A stretch of DNA of 64,000 bases from Serinicoccus kebangsaanensis (GTDB lineage: Bacteria > Actinomycetota > Actinomycetes > Actinomycetales > Dermatophilaceae). Below the pieces are notes generated by a model. The model saw only the letters and a list, made by a program, of their open reading frames with translations. It ran no database searches and had not been told where the DNA came from. Shown one piece after another: positions 1-7,753 of this stretch; position 1 is the first letter of the stretch; each line of letters starts with the position of its first letter. The position numbers and the translations under genes are program-made. The stretch lies in the NCBI RefSeq assembly GCF_008919445.1, contig NZ_VSLG01000003.1, forward strand, positions 248,001 through 312,000, read 5' to 3'.

Positions 1-702
1 GGCCATCGCGATGAGGTCGGCCGTCGGCAGCACCAGGCCGGTGAGGTCCATGAGCGCGTCGGCCGCGGCGACCGCGGCATCGCCGAACTGCGTCTCGGCG
101 AGGTAGTGCGGCACGTGCACCGCCACCCCCATGGTCAGCAGCCCGGACTCGGCCAGCCGCAGGTGCAGCAGCGAGTCGGCGCTCGAGGGGATGCGCACCT
201 GCCCGAAGATGGGGGTGTAGTCCCCCAGCACCGAGGAGTCGCTCGCGAAGCGGGTCGTCCCTACCGGGCGGGTGTGCGGGACCGCCATCGGGATGCCGTG
301 CGCGCTCACCATCCGCCGGACGCCGAAGGCGAGACCGAGCTGGCGCACGGCCTCGACGAAGGCCTCCCAGCGGTAGTCCGGCTCGACACCGTGCAGCAGG
401 AGGAACGGCTCGCCGGCCGCGTCCACCATCCGGTAGAGGATGAGGGAGGGGTCGTCGTAGTCGGTGTAGTGGTCGGAGTCGAAGGTCATGAGCGGGCGGC
501 GCGACCGGTAGTCGACCAGCTCGTCCACGTCGAAGGTCGCGACGACCTCGTGCTCGAGGGTGTCCAGCAGGTGGTCGGCCAGGCTGGACCGCACCTGCCC
601 GGCGTCCAGGAAGCCGTCCAGCGCCACCAGCAGCAGCGGTGCGGGCTGGGGCTGGCGGGCTGCGTCGGTCTCGACCCGGAACAACGGGGAGTGTGTCGTC
701 AC
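1..702 (-). CDS. PAC2 family protein (C-terminus beyond window)
   Basis: About 234 residues are visible, read leftwards, and the gene runs off the left edge. The protein begins with a buried strand and the phrase LLVALDGFLDAGQV, followed by TFDVDELVDYRSRRP and GVEPDYRWEAF. This pattern is characteristic of the actinobacterial PAC2 (proteasome assembly chaperone-like) family of cytoplasmic proteins, whose role in bacteria is unknown. The GTG start at 702 is preceded by a good AGGAGA ribosome site. It is divergent from the peptidase gene at 802, so the 99 bp between them must hold both promoters. The family call is from recognisable motifs; the biological role is not known. Confidence 0.8.
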   Translation of the reverse strand, partial: MTTHSPLFRVETDAARQPQPAPLLLVALDGFLDAGQVRSSLADHLLDTLEHEVVATFDVDELVDYRSRRPLMTFDSDHYTDYDDPSLILYRMVDAAGEPFLLLHGVEPDYRWEAFVEAVRQLGLAFGVRRMVSAHGIPMAVPHTRPVGTTRFASDSSVLGDYTPIFGQVRIPSSADSLLHLRLAESGLLTMGVAVHVPHYLAETQFGDAAVAAADALMDLTGLVLPTADLIAMA

Positions 703-801
703 GGTGTCTCCTCTCTCGTCTGCCATGCACAACGACGGGCCGGCACCTGAGATTCCGGGCCTGGGTGCCGGTCGTGCAGAAACCGATGATAGGAACGAGG
801 T

Positions 802-2970
802 ATGCCCTCCCCCGAGACCGCGTTCCACGACCTGTCGCACTATGTCGCCCTCCCGCGCGTCTCGGGACTGGCGCTGAGCCCGGACGGCACCCGGCTGGTC
901 ACCGCGGTGGCCACCCTCAACCCCGGTGCCACCGGCCACGTGTCGGCGCTCTGGGAGGTCGACCCGGTGGGCGAGCGGGAGGCATACCGGCTCACCCGCA
1001 GCGCCCAGGGCGAGACCGGGGCGGCCTTCAGCGGCACCGGCGACCTCTACTTCACCTCGGCGCGCCCCGACCCCGACGCCGCCGAGGACCCCGACCCGCA
1101 GGCGGCCCTGTGGACCATCCCGCGGCAGGGCGGGGAGGCCCGGGTGGTGCTGAGCCGGCCCGGCGGCGTCTCCGGCGTGGTGGGTGCCCGTGCGGCGGAC
1201 CGACTCCTGGTGGTCGCGGGGCTGCTGCCGGGGGCGAGCGACGAGGCGGAGCACGCGACGCTCTCCGAGGGCCGGACCACGGCCAAGGTCGACGCGATCC
1301 TGCACACGTCCTACCCGATCCGCTTCTGGGACCACGACCTCGGACCCGCGGTGCCGCAGGTCTTCGCCCTCGACGACGGTCCTGCGCCGGGTGTGCGGGC
1401 CGTCCCCGAGGACGACGCGGACGCCGACGCAGACGCCGCCACCGTGGCCTCACCCTCCGTCCCGGGCACCGTCGACCAGGGCCGGGAGAAGCACCTGCGG
1501 CTGCTCACCGCCGGCCTGCCGGCCCCGCTGCACGAGCCCAGCCCGGTGGTCTCCCCCGACGGCAGCTTCGCGCTGGTGGGGCTGACCGTCCCGCAGGGGC
1601 GCGCCGACCTGCGCGAGGGGATCCTGCGGATCGACCTGGAGGACGGCACGTCGCGGACCCTCGTCGACGAGCCGGGCACCGAGGCGCACGCCGGGCCGGT
1701 CAGCCCCGACGGGTCGCGGGCCGTGATCGTCCGCAGCCGGATCACCGCTCCGGACCGGCCGCCCCGGCCGCAGCTGCACCTCATGGACACCGACACCGGC
1801 GAGACCACGCCGCTGGCGCACGACTGGGACCGGTGGGCTCAACCGGTCGGCTGGACGCCGGACGGGAGCTGCGTCATCGCCCTGGCGGACAGCGACGGCC
1901 GCCGACCGGTCTTCCGCATCGACGTCGAGTCCGGGGAGGTCACCCAGGTGACCCAGGACGACGCGGCGTGGACAGACCTGGTCATCGCGCCCGAGGGAGC
2001 CACCGCCTACGGCATCCGCTCCTCCTACCTCTTCCCGCCCGAGGTGGTCCGGCTGGACCTGACCAGCGGCGAGGTCACCCGGCTGCCGGGGCCGGCCGAG
2101 CGCCCCACGATCCCCGGGCGGCTGGAGGAGGTCGAGACCACCACGGACGACGGCACCCGGGTCCGTGCATGGCTGGCGCTGCCCGAGGGCGACGCGGGGT
2201 CGGGCGCGAGCACCCCGCACCCGATGCTGCTGTGGATCCACGGCGGACCGCTCGGGTCGTGGAACGCCTGGACGTGGCGGTGGAACCCGTGGCTGATGAC
2301 GGCCCAGGGGTATGCCGTGCTGCTGCCGGACCCCGCGCTGTCCACCGGCTACGGCCAGGACTTCGTGCAGCGTGGCTGGGGCGCCTGGGGCCAGGCGCCG
2401 TACACCGACCTGATGGCGATCACCGACGCTGCCACCGCCCGCGAGGACATCGACGGCGGACGCACGGCGGCGATGGGGGGGTCGTTCGGCGGCTACATGG
2501 CCAACTGGGTCGCCGGGCACACCGACCGGTTCCGTGCGGTCGTCACGCACGCCTCGCTGTGGGCGCTGGACGGCTTCGGGCCGACGACGGACGCGGCCTT
2601 CTACTGGCAGCGGGAGATGACGCCCGAGATGGCCGAGGCGAACAGCCCGCACCACTTCGTCGCGGACATCGTCACCCCGATGCTGGTCATCCACGGCGAC
2701 AAGGACTACCGCGTGCCCATCGGCGAGGGGCTGCGGCTGTGGTACGAGCTGCTCTCCCGCTCCGGCCTGCCGCAGGCGCAGGACGGCAGCACCGCGCACC
2801 GGTTCCTCTACTTCCCGCACGAGAACCACTGGATCCTCAAGCCCCAGCACGCCACGGTCTGGTACGCCACCGTCAGCGCCTTCCTCGCCGAGCACGTGCT
2901 GGGCGAGGAGCCGCGGCCCGCGGCCGAGCACCTCGGGCTGGCCGCGCCGCCCGAGCAGGCCTCGCGCTAG
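802..2970 (+). CDS. S9 family peptidase (prolyl oligopeptidase/acylaminoacyl-peptidase type)
   Basis: A 722-residue cytoplasmic serine peptidase. The N-terminal ~430 residues contain repeated phrases such as ALSPDGTRL, VSPDGSFAL and WTPDGS, typical of the blades of the beta-propeller that restricts access to short peptides. The C-terminal alpha/beta-hydrolase carries the oxyanion-hole HGGP, the nucleophile Ser561 in GGSFGGY, Asp635 in HGDKDYRVP and His676 in HENHW, so the triad is complete. Length is normal for the family. No signal peptide is seen. The stop codon shares a CTAG tetranucleotide with the stop of the convergent coaE gene. The exact peptide substrate cannot be read from sequence. 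Confidence 0.9.
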   Translation: MPSPETAFHDLSHYVALPRVSGLALSPDGTRLVTAVATLNPGATGHVSALWEVDPVGEREAYRLTRSAQGETGAAFSGTGDLYFTSARPDPDAAEDPDPQAALWTIPRQGGEARVVLSRPGGVSGVVGARAADRLLVVAGLLPGASDEAEHATLSEGRTTAKVDAILHTSYPIRFWDHDLGPAVPQVFALDDGPAPGVRAVPEDDADADADAATVASPSVPGTVDQGREKHLRLLTAGLPAPLHEPSPVVSPDGSFALVGLTVPQGRADLREGILRIDLEDGTSRTLVDEPGTEAHAGPVSPDGSRAVIVRSRITAPDRPPRPQLHLMDTDTGETTPLAHDWDRWAQPVGWTPDGSCVIALADSDGRRPVFRIDVESGEVTQVTQDDAAWTDLVIAPEGATAYGIRSSYLFPPEVVRLDLTSGEVTRLPGPAERPTIPGRLEEVETTTDDGTRVRAWLALPEGDAGSGASTPHPMLLWIHGGPLGSWNAWTWRWNPWLMTAQGYAVLLPDPALSTGYGQDFVQRGWGAWGQAPYTDLMAITDAATAREDIDGGRTAAMGGSFGGYMANWVAGHTDRFRAVVTHASLWALDGFGPTTDAAFYWQREMTPEMAEANSPHHFVADIVTPMLVIHGDKDYRVPIGEGLRLWYELLSRSGLPQAQDGSTAHRFLYFPHENHWILKPQHATVWYATVSAFLAEHVLGEEPRPAAEHLGLAAPPEQASR

Positions 2971-3788
2971 CCGCCCGGGAGCTCCTGGTCGGGCGACCAC
3001 CGCAGCGGCCGCGGCGGGCAGCACCAGACCAGGGAGCCGGCGCCGTCGGGATCGGCGAGGACCCCCCGGTCCCGCAGCGCCACCGGGTCACCGTCGGCAC
3101 CGCGCAGCCGCTCCGCCAGCCGCACCTGCTCCGCACTGCCGGCGACGGGCGGGGAGGCGCCCTCGGGGACGGTCCCTGACCGCAGGGCTGCCTCGAAGGG
3201 GCGCAGCACCGCGGTCCACAGGGTGGCGACCGCGTCCCGCAGGTCCTCCCGTGTCGTGGAGTTGTCCAGCAGCACGTCTGCGGCGGCGGCCCGCCCGGCG
3301 TCGTCGGCCTGCGCGCGCAGCCTGGCCTGCGCGGACTCGCGGTCCATCCCCCGCAGCTGCACCAGACGACGCAGCCGCTCGGCCTCCGGCACGTCGACGA
3401 TCACCGTGAGGGCGTAGTCGCCGACCAGCCCCATCTCCACCAGGAGCGGGATGTCGTGCACGACCACCGTGCCCTGCGGCGCGGCGTCCATCAGCTCGGC
3501 GGACCGGCGGCGGATCCGCGGGTGGGTGATCCGCTCCAGGTCACGCCGAGCCTGCTCGTCGACGAAGACCACCCGACCCAGTGCGGCCCGGTCCAGCGAG
3601 CCGTCGGCGGCGATCACCCCGGGCCCGAAGCGCTCGGCGACCTCGGCCAGGCCCGGGCTCCCGGGCTCCACCACCTCGCGGGCGACGAGGTCGGCGTCCA
3701 CGACGAGCGCGCCGAGCTCCCCCAGCTGCGCCGCCACCGTCGACTTCCCGGAGCCGATGCCGCCGGAGAGGCCGACGCGCAACGTCAT
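2967..3788 (-). CDS. coaE: Dephospho-CoA kinase with a C-terminal extension
   Basis: CoaE phosphorylates the 3'-hydroxyl of dephospho-CoA, the last step of coenzyme A synthesis. The P-loop GGIGSGKST lies at residues 9-17, followed by the family phrases VVDADLVAREVV and HPRIRRRS, and the substrate-lid region with HDIPLLVEMGL. The family is usually about 200 residues; this protein has 273, with about 70 extra C-terminal residues that are Arg/Pro-rich and do not resemble the GrpB-type domain fused to mycobacterial CoaE. The ATG overlaps the stop of the upstream gene (ATGA), so the two are translationally coupled. The 3' end is shared tail to tail with the S9 peptidase. Confidence 0.95.
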   Translation of the reverse strand: MTLRVGLSGGIGSGKSTVAAQLGELGALVVDADLVAREVVEPGSPGLAEVAERFGPGVIAADGSLDRAALGRVVFVDEQARRDLERITHPRIRRRSAELMDAAPQGTVVVHDIPLLVEMGLVGDYALTVIVDVPEAERLRRLVQLRGMDRESAQARLRAQADDAGRAAAADVLLDNSTTREDLRDAVATLWTAVLRPFEAALRSGTVPEGASPPVAGSAEQVRLAERLRGADGDPVALRDRGVLADPDGAGSLVWCCPPRPLRWSPDQELPGG

Positions 3789-4459
3789 ACCGCGGTCTCT
3801 CCGCTGTCCTCACGCCCCTGCCAGGTGCAGACGCAGGCCTCGTTGCCCTCCCCGTCGGCGAGCACCCACCAGGACGGCGCGTGCTCGTCGGTGACCAGGC
3901 GGCCCCCGGCCGCCAGGGCCGCGTCGACGCGCTCGCGGGCGATGTCGTGAGGGACGTTGACGTCGAGGTGGAAGCGTCCACGCTCGGTGCGGGGCGCCTC
4001 CATCTGCTGGAACCACAGCGGCGCCAGCCGGCCGCCGGGGTCGGCCAGCTCGTGCTCGCCCACCTCGTCGTAGCCGAGCACCGCCGCCCAGAACGGTGCG
4101 GCCGCGGGCGCGTCCATGACGTCCAGCGCGATCTCCAGCACGCTGACCTGGTCGGGAGCGGCGCTCACGCCCGCCTCACCGGCGATCCGGCTGATCGCCA
4201 CGGCGAGCTCCCGGTCCCGGTCGGTGAGCCGCCCGACGTCGTGGCTGACCGTGCTGATGGTGACGTGCGGGTAGCGCAGGTCCACGTCCGGGTGGTGGCC
4301 CAGCTCGTCCGCGACCTCGGCGATCCGCCCGGCGAGCCGGGCGCCCGCGGCGAAGTCACCGGTGAGGTAGCGGGTGTGCAGCCTGCCCAGCACCACCCTC
4401 CAGTCGGCGAGGTCCGGGTCCGCGGTGAGCGCGTGCGGGGTGGGGTCGTCGGGTGCCAT
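3785..4459 (-). CDS. Pterin-dehydratase-like plus glyoxalase/VOC fusion protein
   Basis: A 224-residue cytoplasmic protein. Residues ~10-105 contain VADELGHHPDVDLRYPHV and LTDRDRELA, the signature region of 4a-hydroxytetrahydrobiopterin dehydratase (PCD/DCoH), including the HHPD phrase. Residues ~115-220 are a glyoxalase-like VOC half-module (ALDVMDAPAAAPFWAAVLGY, GRFHLDVNVP, NEACVCTW). The fusion is common in actinobacteria as an uncharacterised 'VOC family protein'; metal-dependent activity is likely but the substrate is unknown. The start at 4459 is preferred over the upstream in-frame ATG because a CAGAGT -10-like hexamer sits exactly six bases before it, suggesting a leaderless transcript, and because upstream codons fall in a tandem repeat. 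It overlaps coaE by 4 bp. Confidence 0.75.
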   Translation of the reverse strand: MAPDDPTPHALTADPDLADWRVVLGRLHTRYLTGDFAAGARLAGRIAEVADELGHHPDVDLRYPHVTISTVSHDVGRLTDRDRELAVAISRIAGEAGVSAAPDQVSVLEIALDVMDAPAAAPFWAAVLGYDEVGEHELADPGGRLAPLWFQQMEAPRTERGRFHLDVNVPHDIARERVDAALAAGGRLVTDEHAPSWWVLADGEGNEACVCTWQGREDSGETAV

Positions 4460-4480
4460 ACCGCGACTCTGCCAGATCCC

Positions 4481-4569
4481 GACCGGCCGCACGATCTGCG
4501 CCCACCGGCCGCACGATCTGCGTCGACCGACCGCACGGTCTGCGTCGACCGACCGCACGGTATGCCGTC
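4481..4569. repeat. Four tandem copies of a 22-bp repeat
   Basis: Units begin at 4481, 4503, 4525 and 4547. Each reads GACCGRCCGCACGRTCTGCG plus two bases; the fourth ends in a GGTATGCC octamer. Within the unit GACCGCACGGTC is a near-palindrome. The array lies between the LuxR-type regulator stop and the start/-10 of the VOC-coaE operon, so it could be a multi-site operator or simply a minisatellite. Periodicity (~2 helical turns) places each unit on the same DNA face. Confidence 0.8.
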
Positions 4570-5368
4570 AGCCCGCACCGTGTCCGGCGAGATGGGCAGC
4601 AAGGTGCGCCCGCGAGCGCAGACCCAGCTTGCGGCGCGCGCTGGCCAGGTGGCTCTCCACGGTGCGCGGCGACAAGAAGAGCTCGCGCGCGATCTCGGCG
4701 TCCGTATACCCGTCGATGACCAGCCGGGCGACGCGTTGCTCGGCCGGGGAGAGCTCGGTGCGAGCCTGGGTCAGCACGGTGACGAACTCGCGCAGGTGAC
4801 CCGTCGGCGGCTCCTTGCGCAGGACGAGGACCACCGGGGCCGGCTCGAGGTCGACCACCGGCAGGCTCGCCAGCCCCGGTCGGCGGCCCCAGCCCTCGGG
4901 CGCCACACCGATGACCTGGCCGCTCCCGATGGCCAGGAGCGCGTCGAACTCGGTGGCCCCCCGGCCGACATACCTCGGCTCGCCGCCGCGGTCCTCCACG
5001 TTGAGCCAGTAGGACCGCCACTGCGGAAGGACGTCCTCCTGGCGGCGGAAGGTCGGCTGGTCCAGCAGGTCGGCCAGCCGCACCGAGGGCCGGCCTGCGA
5101 GCCGGTGGTCGGCGGACACGACGACGTGCCGGTCCACGACCCGGAGGGTGACGACGTCGAGCAGAGGATCGCTCACGGGCCCCACGAGCACCAGGGCGTC
5201 CAACCCACCGTCGCGCACGGCCTCCAGATCAGCAGGCGATCCCCAGCTCTCCCGCACCGTCAGCAGGCACTGCGGGCTGCGGCGTCGCACCTGGCCCAGG
5301 GCGCGGTGGACGGCAGCAAGTCCGGTGGCGGGCATCACCCCCACCCGCAGGGCACCGACGGGTGTCAT
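4568..5368 (-). CDS. Transcriptional regulator: LysR-type ligand-binding domain fused to LuxR-type HTH
   Basis: About 266 residues. The first ~190 resemble the periplasmic-binding-fold effector domain of LysR regulators (LRVGVMPATGLAAVHRALGQ, GGLDALVLVGP, RLADLLDQPTF, GSGQVIGVAPEGW). The last ~65 are a LuxR/FixJ-type helix-turn-helix (LSPAEQRVARLVIDGYTDAEIARELFLSPRTVESHLASARRKLGLRSR), given here only as the region 200-255. There is no N-terminal LysR winged HTH, so the DNA-binding module has been swapped and moved to the C-terminus. The start is uncertain: ATG 5368 or ATG 5389 (seven residues longer); neither has a Shine-Dalgarno. Divergent from the metalloprotease gene, which it may control. 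Confidence 0.75.
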   Translation of the reverse strand: MTPVGALRVGVMPATGLAAVHRALGQVRRRSPQCLLTVRESWGSPADLEAVRDGGLDALVLVGPVSDPLLDVVTLRVVDRHVVVSADHRLAGRPSVRLADLLDQPTFRRQEDVLPQWRSYWLNVEDRGGEPRYVGRGATEFDALLAIGSGQVIGVAPEGWGRRPGLASLPVVDLEPAPVVLVLRKEPPTGHLREFVTVLTQARTELSPAEQRVARLVIDGYTDAEIARELFLSPRTVESHLASARRKLGLRSRAHLAAHLAGHGAG

Positions 5369-5461
5369 GGCTAATGATGACACCGGCATCGCTGCGGGTG
5401 CGAGCAAGTTTCCGGGCTTTCCCGGATGTCCATGGGTGACGGCAGGCGCCAGCATCGACCC

Positions 5462-6745
5462 ATGGACCTCTCGTTGCGACAGGCCTACGGCGAGCAGGCG
5501 ACCTCGCTGCGTGCCGTCGCCGTCACCGTGGTCGTCCCCCAACCCCACCGGGCCACCGCGGTGACCTCGGCGTTCCTGCAGACCCGCGTGCATACCGATC
5601 GGATCGTGACGCCCTCGGGGGTGGCGCTCGGCGGGGCCTTCCGCCTCGAGCTCCGCTCGGACGGCTTCGTCCATTTCTCCGGGTTCATCCACGCCAGCGG
5701 CTGGCCGAGCTACCGCGCCAGCGTCACCGTGACCGTGCGGGTGTCCCTGCCCGGCCCCGACGGCGTGGTTCGTGAGGCGGCGTTCTCCTTCGCCGACGGC
5801 GGCACGGCCTACGGCACCAACCGCAAGGGGGCGCGAAGGCACTCGTGGTCGCAGAACACCTTCGTCGCGCCGGTCGCCGCGCACTGGGCACAGGTCCGCA
5901 GTGCGCCCATCACCCGCAACGTGCAGTACAGCACCGACGCCCTGGGCGTCGTGGGCGACGGCCTGGCCCTGCTCGGCCAGCTGGCGCTCGCCAACGCCAC
6001 CCTGGGAGCCACCGGGGCCGGGCTGGTCGTGGCGGGCCGCGCGGCCGACGCCCTGGACGTCGAGGAGCTCCTCGTGCCCGGGCTGGTCGGCGTCGTCGCC
6101 AGCGGGGGAGCGGTCTTCGTGCTGGGGCCAGGTGCCGCCTACCCGGCGTTCTGGGCGGGCGCGGCCACCGCCAAGGCGGCGATCAGCCACCGCCACCTCA
6201 CCGACGCCGAGCGAGCGGCCTGCGACGACGTCTTCGGGGCGGGCAGGATCGCCTACGACAAGGTCCTGCTCACCAACCTGCTCGGGCTGGGCAACCGGCC
6301 GTTCGTGGTGCCCCACCCGGGCGGCCCGATCCTGGTCAACATCGGCAAGGCGCTGAGCGTCGGCCCGCTGCGCTACGGCGGCAACGGCGAGACGGACGAC
6401 GACGGGCGCTGGCCGGGGGGACACATCTTCTTCCACGAGATGACCCACGTGTGGCAGATCATGCACACGAGATTCACACCCGCGCTCTACTGTCGCGCCG
6501 CCTACGCCTCGGCGGTCAAGGACTACACCTACCCGAACACCCCCTGGGTCAGCAGCACCTCGTGGGGGCCCGACCAGCAGGCCAACATCGTCGCTGACTG
6601 GTGGTGCGGGCGGGGCAACTACCCCATCGACCCCACCCTCGGGCAGACGCCGGCGGCGGAGGACTGGCAGGCGCCCTTTGGCCCGCGCAACCAGCAGAGT
6701 CCGTGGTTCAGCCAGGTGCTCGCCCTCCGCGGCGGCGTCGAGTAG
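5462..6745 (+). CDS. Putative HExxH zinc metalloprotease-like protein
   Basis: I do not recognise a named family. The ~427-residue protein has a beta-rich N-terminal third (phrases FRLELRSDGFVHFSGFIH and YRASVTVTVRVSL), a hydrophobic Ala/Gly/Val-rich middle (about residues 160-245) and a C-terminal part with GHIFFHEMTHVWQ, in which His325-Glu-Met-Thr-His329 fits the HExxH zinc site. The HExTHvxQ form resembles DUF4157-type metallopeptidases often found with contractile injection systems. A third metal ligand is not evident. ATG 5426 is an alternative start 12 codons upstream. The next gene follows after 26 bp with a strong ribosome site, so the two are probably co-expressed. No classical signal peptide. 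Confidence 0.6.
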   Translation: MDLSLRQAYGEQATSLRAVAVTVVVPQPHRATAVTSAFLQTRVHTDRIVTPSGVALGGAFRLELRSDGFVHFSGFIHASGWPSYRASVTVTVRVSLPGPDGVVREAAFSFADGGTAYGTNRKGARRHSWSQNTFVAPVAAHWAQVRSAPITRNVQYSTDALGVVGDGLALLGQLALANATLGATGAGLVVAGRAADALDVEELLVPGLVGVVASGGAVFVLGPGAAYPAFWAGAATAKAAISHRHLTDAERAACDDVFGAGRIAYDKVLLTNLLGLGNRPFVVPHPGGPILVNIGKALSVGPLRYGGNGETDDDGRWPGGHIFFHEMTHVWQIMHTRFTPALYCRAAYASAVKDYTYPNTPWVSSTSWGPDQQANIVADWWCGRGNYPIDPTLGQTPAAEDWQAPFGPRNQQSPWFSQVLALRGGVE

Positions 6746-6771
6746 TTCCCGATCTTTCGAAGGAGACACCC

Positions 6772-7671
6772 ATGCCCGATGACGAGTTCCTCGCCCGCGA
6801 GCTGCTCACCGATGAGCAGCTGGCGCGGATCCAGCGCGCCTTCCGAGCCGTGGAGGAGCACTACCCCGGCGTGGTCGGGATCAGCGCCAAGGGCGACGGT
6901 GTGCGAGGGCAGACCGGTGGCCCTGGAGTCGGTGTCTTCGGCATCAGCAGGAGCGGCGTCGGGATCCACGGCCAGGCCAAGGGCGACCGCCCCGGCGTCC
7001 TCGGCGAGAGCGATCTCGCCCAAGGGGTATGGGGTGAGTCCGTCGCCCCCGACCGTTGCGGTGTCGCCGGGGTGGGCAACGCCGGGCACGGCGTGGTCGG
7101 CGAGACCCGCAGCCCCGGTCACGCCGGTGTCACGGCTCGGGGCCCTGAGTGGGCCGGTCGTTTCGAGGGCAAGGTCCACCTGCTGGGCGATGTCCGGGCT
7201 GACCGCGACATCGATGTCGCGGGCACGGTGCGGGTGGGCGGGGATGTGGTGCTCCAGGGCGCTGACCTGGCCGAACGCTTCGCCCCGGGCGATGCCGAGG
7301 TCGTCCCCGGCACCGTCGTCGTGCTCGGCGAGAGCGACGGCGGTGGAGACCGGGTGCGGGCGTGCGACACGGCCTACGACACCGGCGTGGTCGGTGTGGT
7401 CAGCGGTGCGGGCAGCCACCGGCCGGCGCTCGTCATGGATGCCGGGTTGGCCGCTGGGGTGCCCGTGGCGCTCACCGGCAAGGTCTGGGTGCTCGCCTGC
7501 GACGCGGGGGGACCGATCACCCGCGGCGACCTGCTCACCACCGCTCCGGTCACGGGTCGGGCGCAACGCGCCGCCGACCCCCGCCGCAGTCACGGAGCCG
7601 TGCTGGGAAAGGCGCTCGACGACCTGCAGGAAGGGACCGGGCTGATCCGTGCGCTGGTGTCGCTGCACTGA
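6772..7671 (+). CDS. Gly-rich beta-helix-like repeat protein with a fibre-type C-terminal domain
   Basis: 299 residues. Residues ~25-125 are a run of imperfect ~15-20 residue repeats built on GVxGxSxxGxGVxG (GVVGISAKGDGVRG, GVGVFGISRSGVGIHG, GVLGESDLAQGVWGES, GVAGVGNAGHGVVGET), typical of trimeric beta-helix or tail-fibre shafts. Then a lipoprotein-free linker (ARGPEWAGRFEGKV, VRADRDIDVAGTV) leads to a C-terminal domain (DLAERF, GTVVVLGE, YDTGVVGVVS, GKVWVLACDAGGPI) also seen at the end of such repeat proteins. Strong AAGGAG site before ATG 6772. It follows the HExxH gene, suggesting an extracellular or particle-linked function, but no secretion signal is visible. Confidence 0.6.
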   Translation: MPDDEFLARELLTDEQLARIQRAFRAVEEHYPGVVGISAKGDGVRGQTGGPGVGVFGISRSGVGIHGQAKGDRPGVLGESDLAQGVWGESVAPDRCGVAGVGNAGHGVVGETRSPGHAGVTARGPEWAGRFEGKVHLLGDVRADRDIDVAGTVRVGGDVVLQGADLAERFAPGDAEVVPGTVVVLGESDGGGDRVRACDTAYDTGVVGVVSGAGSHRPALVMDAGLAAGVPVALTGKVWVLACDAGGPITRGDLLTTAPVTGRAQRAADPRRSHGAVLGKALDDLQEGTGLIRALVSLH

Positions 7672-7753
7672 GCCGCTCCGATCAGGATGCCGTGCTGCAT
7701 GAGCTGCTCGACGTCCTCGCCGCGCCGGGCGTCACCGCTGACGGCCCCTGACG

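Noticed and set aside
1450-3024. Long antisense frame in the S9 peptidase
   Set aside because: No family motifs, composition artefact.
7672-7753. Short plus-strand frame reading SDQDAVLHELLDVLAAP
   Set aside because: Looks coded but has no start codon or ribosome site; possibly a relic between the repeat protein and hrpA.
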